Translations under genes and position numbers: made by a program
Notes under the pieces: model-generated
Seen by the model: only the letters and a program-made list of their open reading frames with translations
What the model was told of the DNA's origin: nothing
Databases searched by the model: none
In this document: positions 31,432 through 36,000 of the stretch, piece by piece
Numbering within the stretch: position 1 is the first letter of the stretch
Layout of the letters: the number at the start of each line of letters is the position of its first letter
Assembly (NCBI GenBank): GCA_905221605.1
Contig: CAJNDS010002772.1
Span: 171,501-207,500 of the forward strand
Direction: 5' to 3'
Origin: Symbiodinium natans
Lineage: Eukaryota; Sar; Dinophyceae; Suessiales; Symbiodiniaceae
Length of the DNA stretch: 36,000 nt

Positions 31432-31601
31432 GGACCACCGCTCCGCACACGTGCAAATTGGAGAGCTGGAGCAAGCGGCGGCTCGTGTCATCAGGGAAGC
31501 AGGGCCCGAGTCGCCGCACGACATGTCGCCGCCCTCACAGTCTGCTGGGCGCCGGTGGCTTGCCAGAAGCTGCCCCCGGGACCTTGTGGCCGTCAGTCGG
31601 G

Positions 31602-31853
31602 TCACTCGGCCCCACGATGGGCAGCTCGAGAAGCGAGCAGGCGTCCGCACACAGCCAGCGCCGTCCAGCGCTGCATGAGCGCTTGCCTCGCCCCCTTTGG
31701 CGAGCCCGCGGGACGGCTGATGCGTCCTCCGACCTCAACTCCGACAACCAGTCGGCAGCGCCGCCTGCTGGAATTCGGGTAGGTCTGGTGCTTGCTGTCG
31801 ACTGCCTGGTTCAACGCGGGACGACAGGTGTTCAAACATGGAAGATCTTGCAC
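31602..31853 (-). mobile_element. Retrotransposon relic G (endonuclease end)
   Basis: Minus-strand fragment reading SKHQTYPNSSRRRCRLVVGV, then EVGGRISRPA. This corresponds to the YPEL...RLVVLGLEVGGRW block of relics A and B2. It is short, with changed motif residues (YPNS for YPEL), and inactive. It converges with relic F. Confidence 0.6.
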
Positions 31854-32051
31854 TTGAAAGACTTTTTTCTGAGCAACGGAACGGAGGTATAATTAACCAG
31901 GCAATGACAGTCCCAACATGGATGCGCGGGTAAGATGCAATCAGCCTGGATGCAGTATTCAATGTGAATGCACTGTTACCGGTGGCTGCAAGAGCCCTTG
32001 TTGATGGCGACTGTCATACTTGACGAAGCCAAAGATCCAATCAATATGCCT
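31854..32051. other. Spacer
   Basis: No recognisable feature. Confidence 0.4.
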
Positions 32052-32540
32052 TCATGGATCCGTCTTTGGATTTGTCCAAGCGTTACTTTTGCGGGAATCG
32101 ATTGGCACTCTACGTGCCCAACACCTGTCTGAACAGATCGTCTGGATCTTGCACTGCATCTTTTCAGGCAACATGGTGAAGTCATCTCGTCTAACGATTG
32201 TAAGCGCTGTGATATCCGGGCAGGGCCATTGTTTTTGGGCGACGGAGATCGCACGGGCATAGTTCTGGGCTTCTTTGGCAAGCCGAGACCCATTGCCGGA
32301 CCCGAATTTACAACATAGACCGCAGCTTGCACAGCAAAAGTTCAGCCACGCCTGTAGCAACTTGGTTAGTCTATGATGCAAATGGGGATTATGTGTCTGC
32401 ATTCGCACATCCGCTGGGTCAACAAGTTGGGTCGATGTGTTTTGTAAAGCGGCCGCTGTCGGAAGCCAAAGCTCATGGTCCTGTGTCGGGCCCGCGCCTA
32501 GGCATGGCAGGGCCGAGCCGAGGGACGCGCGAGACAGCAC
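32052..32540 (-). CDS. Anonymous ORF, possible exon
   Basis: A 162-residue minus-strand frame that I do not recognise. The middle (RLAKEAQNYARAISVAQKQW, then CPDITALTIVRRDDF and MLPEKMQCKIQTICSDRC) has balanced, amphipathic composition. The first third looks less coding-like and may be intron. Splice borders were not fixed. No membrane segment or known motif. Confidence 0.25.
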   Translation of the reverse strand: MLSRASLGSALPCLGAGPTQDHELWLPTAAALQNTSTQLVDPADVRMQTHNPHLHHRLTKLLQAWLNFCCASCGLCCKFGSGNGSRLAKEAQNYARAISVAQKQWPCPDITALTIVRRDDFTMLPEKMQCKIQTICSDRCWARRVPIDSRKSNAWTNPKTDP

Positions 32541-32754
32541 GAAGACCTTGTAATCGTATTAAACTCGTCTCAGAACTGTTCTTTGTTGCCCTTGTTGCCC
32601 GGGTGCCACCCAGTTGTCGATGGGGTGCCGAAACAGCCGACCCCGTCTCCTTGCTTCAACTCTTTAACCACCACTCGCCATGCAGCTGAAAAGCATTCAC
32701 ACAACAGTGCGTTGCGTGCGTTGCAAAGAGCCGCTGAAGTGAATCGGTGGCGGA

Positions 32755-32756
<2 letters not shown>

Positions 32757-32786
<30 letters not shown>
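32757..32786. repeat. (CA)n microsatellite
   Basis: About 15 CA units. Read through by frames on both strands. Confidence 0.95.
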
Positions 32787-32787
<1 letters not shown>

Positions 32788-33160
32788 CGAGGTCGCTGCT
32801 ATCATCATGGTGGCGAGCAAAACGGCCATCCGAGAAATCGTGATGCGAGCTTCAGCGGGGTCACCAACTGGCCATAAGCAGCTGACATGCGTGATCACAT
32901 TGAAAGTGTTGTTGCGCGGCAAGGACAGCAGTTCATCATGAACAAAACTGTCTCACTCCAGGAGATGCAAGTTGTTATGATATGCTCCCCACGAGGGCCC
33001 CTCGAAACGGTACTGGAAGGGCGGGGGTTGTGCTGAATCTGCTTGCCACCGATTTTGGGTGCCCAGGCAACAGTCGTGACAACTTCGTGTTGGTAACTTG
33101 TCAGCTGCAAAGAAAGCGTGGCTCCGGGCAACGCATCTTGCGGGCAAACCTTAGGGCCTT
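32787..33160. other. Gene-less stretch
   Basis: Short overlapping frames only. No repeat or known motif. Confidence 0.4.
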
Positions 33161-33340
33161 AGGGCCTGGGTGCCACGTAAGAGCAGACATAGCGACATAG
33201 GTTTTCACCAATGCTATTGCCGCAGAGCTAAAAACCCCAACGGGCGTGGTCCAGCGACGGACCAGCGCTGTGTCGCGCACCATTGTGCCCGGAGTCGGAA
33301 GAAGCAAACAAGCTAGTGCGCTGACCTCTTCATGCATTTG
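33161..33340 (-). CDS. Candidate exon with hydrophobic segment
   Basis: Minus-strand reading EEVSALACLLLPTPGTMVRD, then RRWTTPVGVFSSAAIALVKT and YVAMSALTWHPGPKA. The composition is protein-like with one moderately hydrophobic stretch (VGVFSSAAIALV). I do not recognise it. Borders are not defined and chance cannot be excluded. Confidence 0.22.
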
Positions 33341-33660
33341 CCAACTCCGGCTTCGGTTCCCAAGCGTTCCCCTCGAGCCCGAGCATTGAATACCCTTCAA
33401 CAGATGTTTGACATCGATGCTTGCTCAAGACATGCATATGCGTCGAGAAATGTGTTGATGCTTGTTCGACGGACTTGGCAAGCTCGAAAAAAAACTGCGT
33501 TTTTTGAAAGAAAGTTCAGCACAGTGCCAATGACAGTTTGGAGGCCTCCACGTGTGCTTGCACTTGCTGGTAACGTGCCCGTGAGCTGGAAGCTTCAGCT
33601 ACGTGCAATATCTGGAGAACAACATCGGGCTTGAGTTGTGAATACAACATGCTCTAAACG
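33341..33660. other. Gene-less stretch
   Basis: One 100-residue plus-strand frame (33332-33634) without features. Nothing else seen. Confidence 0.4.
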
Positions 33661-33666
33661 GGACCC

Positions 33667-33735
33667 AGAGAGCGGTGGAAAGAGATGGAAAGAGAAGGAT
33701 GGAAAGAGAGAAGAGGGAGAAGAGAGCATGAGACA
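33667..33735. repeat. Purine-rich GGAAAGAGA tract
   Basis: A degenerate (GGAAAGAGA)n tract on the plus strand with few pyrimidines, about 70 bp. It is similar in kind to the tract at 21690-22075 but shorter. Confidence 0.7.
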
Positions 33736-34016
33736 GGGCAAGCGGTGACTGCTCAGACCTCGCCAGGGCATATCAAGCTCGGCGTCGCTGCCATCCCTGC
33801 AAGTTCTGGGGCCGCAGACGGCCTCACATGAACACTATGGAAGCACTAGTCCGATATTCGATCTGTCCTAACAGTGTCCAAACAAAACCTTTGTGAGAAC
33901 GTGCGAATGCCTTGGCTGCTTGGATTCCACAGCCAGTGTGTCCTGGCAGAAAGTAAGCTGCCAGCACAAACGCAGCAAACCTCTGTGACCTCTGTGGCCC
34001 TTTGACTGAGAAGATG
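33736..34016. other. Spacer
   Basis: The minus-strand frame at 33824-34036 contains AAYFLPGHTGCGIQAAKAF but has no defined borders or family. No other features. Confidence 0.35.
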
Positions 34017-34057
34017 TGCAAGTCACTGCAAGCCACTGCAAGTCACTGCAAGTCACA
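34017..34057 (+). repeat. 10-bp tandem repeat (TCACTGCAAG)n
   Basis: Four units of a 10-bp repeat, TCACTGCAAG, with one substitution in the second unit. Confidence 0.8.
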
Positions 34058-34299
34058 AGTCGAAACTTCCATCGAATCCAGTCCTCGGGGCTTTGGTGAA
34101 ACAAAGCCATGACCCGCTGCAGGATGGACTCCTGGCCTGCTCTCAGCGGCTCTTTTTTTCTTCACAGACGTCACGATTGTGTTTCTGATTGTGCCACCTT
34201 TCCCCCCCGCCCTGGGTGTGGGGTTGCTAGATTTATCTCCTCGCCCCCGGTTTACTCCTGGCCCATCCCCCTTTTCCAGCCGCAGCGTGTCCCCGCAAA

Positions 34300-34545
34300 A
34301 CGTCCAGGAGTGCACAACCCCAGAGTATCCCCAGAGTATCCCCAGAGAACCCCAGACCAGACAATACCCTGGCATGCCCACACCAGGATATCCCAGAATC
34401 CCCACAAAAATCTCTGGAGTGCCCAACGCCACACTATTTCCAGAGAGTCACTCCTGTCAAATCCCAGAGTATCCAGAGAATCCCTAGAATTCCTGGAGCG
34501 CCTAACCCCGTAGTATGCCCAGAGAATCCCTGGAGTGCCCAGTAA
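34300..34545 (+). repeat. Degenerate CCCAGAGTATCC minisatellite
   Basis: Repeated CCCAGAGTATCC, CCCAGAGAATCC and CTGGAGTGCCCA words at irregular spacing over about 245 bp. It is best preserved at 34318-34350 and again at 34460-34545. No gene reads through it credibly. Confidence 0.7.
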
Positions 34546-34891
34546 ACTGATCTTGGGTTTCTTATGACTGTTTCTTCCTTGGTGTCTTCATGTAACTCAT
34601 CAGACCTACCATATAGCTATATATCTGCGCTTACTAGATGCGCACTTTGCAACACCATCTGGGCAAGTACCAGATCCGAGCCTTGTGGGACAACGGCCGT
34701 TCGTGCGGGACTCCATTTCCCTCTGCGGCTGCCTGTCGCATGCCGCATGCTCATGCATGCTCACTATCGCCTCCTTTCCTCCCTACTCGACCCTGTTCAC
34801 CCATATCACCCATTTGCCCACTGCGCAGCTTAGCAATTGGCCGGCCAAGTGCAAAGTGCGGCCACGTGTATAACCTGGCCGGAAGGTGGAG
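34546..34891. other. Gene-less stretch
   Basis: Short frames only. The minus-strand frame downstream of the TGA at 34892 (FDSTFRPGYTRGRTLHLAG) could belong to a further exon of the next gene but has no splice support. Confidence 0.35.
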
Positions 34892-35609
34892 TCAAACAAT
34901 CCGTCTTCCGTTGTCCCATGAGGCAGCACCCAGGATGAGGGCTGGGCAGTCCACATTGCACACTTCACAGGTGCCATTGACATAGTAGTCGACTCCGTTG
35001 TTGCCTCGGCAACACGCCGGCGCGTACGTGCAAGAGGCCTGGACAAGTGTCAACTGACCTGACCGCATGTGCACCGATTGGACACAAATCCCTTCCTCGC
35101 GATGGTCTTGTTTGTGCTCCTTTCTTGCAAAAGCCCGTAAAACCTTGAGAGGGCCCGGACGAAAGCGGGTGTGGGAAGGCGATCCCGACCCTTTTTTGTC
35201 GTTTGCCAGAATTGAGGCCGAAAGTTCCGGGATGTAAGAGAGGGCTTCTGCCTGCAGAAACTTTGAAACCCTGAAAGCCGCGTCTAGTTCGGTGCGGTCT
35301 GTGTGTGGTCTTGGTGTGTGGTCTCCGTGTGGTCTCTGTGTGGTCTGTGCGTGGTCTCCGTGTGGTCTCCGTGTGGTCTGTGCGTCGTCTCTGTGGTCTA
35401 TATGGTCTCTGTGGTCTCTGTGGTCTTTGTGGTCTCTGTGGTGTGCGGTGTGTGGTGTGTGGTGTCGTGGACGGCCCTTGGACCTTGGGCGTCCCGCCAT
35501 TCAGTTTGAAAGCGACCAGATTGCCGAGGGCATCATGGAACTCGATGGATGCCTGCACCAGCACACATGTGTGGACAGCGCTGCGCAGCATTGAGATCGC
35601 CAGGTGCGG
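34892..35609 (-). CDS. Candidate gene, two exons, Cys-rich end
   Basis: I do not recognise the family. Exon 1 (35609-35484, 42 codons) reads PHLAISMLRSAVHTCVLVQA, then SIEFHDALGNLVAFKLNGG and TPK. It has a CCCACAG acceptor before it and an AAG/GTCC donor after it. Exon 2 starts at 35251 after TTTCTGCAG. It reads AEALSYIPELSASILAND and a Lys/Arg-rich part. Its Cys-rich end runs ASCTYAPACCRGNNGVDYYV, then NGTCEVCNVDCPALILGA, with TGA at 34892. Both exons are in phase 0. The seven closely spaced Cys and an NGT sequon suggest an extracellular or lumenal domain. A further intron inside exon 2 (the Lys/Arg-rich stretch) is possible. The intron between them holds a minisatellite. Confidence 0.45.
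35290..35470. repeat. TGGTCTCYGTG minisatellite inside intron
   Basis: Degenerate GTGTGGTCTCCGTGTGGTCT units on the left, contracting to TGGTCTCTG (9 bp) and GTGTGGTGT units on the right. It lies wholly between the proposed exons of the minus-strand gene. The Arg/His/Asp/Thr-rich frames through it are artificial. Confidence 0.85.
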
Positions 35610-35879
35610 CTGTGGGACAGCCAAGCCCGTTATCTCGGGAACCTGCACTCAGAGGATTCAATGCACAACCATGAAAATTGCAGCAGATCAGCCTCATCAG
35701 TCCCAGGGTGGTTGGCCAGCCTGCCAGCGAGGCCTTCACAAATTATACTTGCATTTGTTTTGATATGTTCCTCTTGGAAACGGCCTGTGGCCTCTCTGCA
35801 ATCCAATAGTCGGATCCGGGCAAAAGAGAGCTCGCAATGCACAGCAACCACAATATACCACAATAGCCACAGCTCTCGT

Positions 35880-36000
35880 ACAGCCCCATGTCCTTGATGG
35901 CGACCAGGCATTTGAAAACTACGAGAACCCTGCAGACGTCTGGGGGATTTAGGAAGAGGTCGCCCACCAGCATGCCTGTGGCCTTGTGCTGGGCGCAGTG
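35880..36000 (-). CDS. Candidate exon at window edge
   Basis: The minus-strand frame enters from beyond the window and reads HCAQHKATGMLVGDLFLNPP, then DVCRVLVVFKCLVAIKDMG. The composition is protein-like and the strand matches the candidate gene at 34892-35609, so it may be an upstream exon of it. A GTCTGCAG acceptor-like site within it could instead mark an exon border. Partial at the edge; product unknown. Confidence 0.3.

Overview
The window looks like nuclear DNA of a dinoflagellate alga. Four signs support this. (1) At least eight broken pieces of one non-LTR retrotransposon type carry motifs I associate with dinoflagellate genomes: RRIGEAAHPGP, GMRAEHL, KPDGGVRGIATGD, QGDPLAP, FLDDLYV and EVGGRW. 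(2) A potassium-channel gene has a short intron with GC at its 5' end and AG at its 3' end, flanked by a small direct repeat. (3) One site matches the 22-nt dinoflagellate spliced leader at 19 of 22 positions. (4) Degenerate TTTAGGG/CCCTAAA telomere-like tracts occur inside the sequence. There are no bacterial-style operons, ribosome-binding sites, rRNA or tRNA genes that I can see. Most long open frames are only readings through microsatellites.

Layout. 1-5.8 kb: mostly gene-less, with a 450-bp CTCTCTGY octamer array next to one candidate exon. 5.8-6.5 kb: a 667-bp fold-back element with a perfect 15-bp terminal inverted repeat and a C-rich, telomere-like centre. 6.5-11.1 kb: low information, with an AGT/AGC array and one probable multi-exon gene on the minus strand (8.8-9.5 kb). 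11.15-12.4 kb: a 1.26-kb GT-rich composite microsatellite that adjoins the best gene of the window, a two-pore-domain K+ channel (minus strand, 12.58-13.5 kb). 13.5-23 kb: mainly non-coding, with telomere-like, G-rich, 10-bp-unit, CAG/CCG and homopurine arrays and a few anonymous candidate exons. 23.1-31.9 kb: a graveyard of retrotransposon fragments in both orientations, interrupted by a coiled-coil coding segment and a small membrane-protein ORF. 32-36 kb: low information, degenerate minisatellites, and a minus-strand multi-exon candidate gene whose intron holds a TGGTCTC-type minisatellite.

The most interesting material is the retrotransposon family. Downstream of the reverse transcriptase it carries a C-x4-C-x9-H-x3-C knuckle followed by an acid-x15-acid...K-x3-Y arrangement. 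This resembles the restriction-like endonuclease of R2/NeSL-type elements. Its remains form an alternating inverted mosaic (27.5-31.9 kb) in which the RT palm is inverted between the N-terminal part and the thumb/endonuclease part, with a 16-bp perfect palindrome at one junction. No intact mobile element is present. The only genes with a confident function are the K+ channel and the retrotransposon relics.
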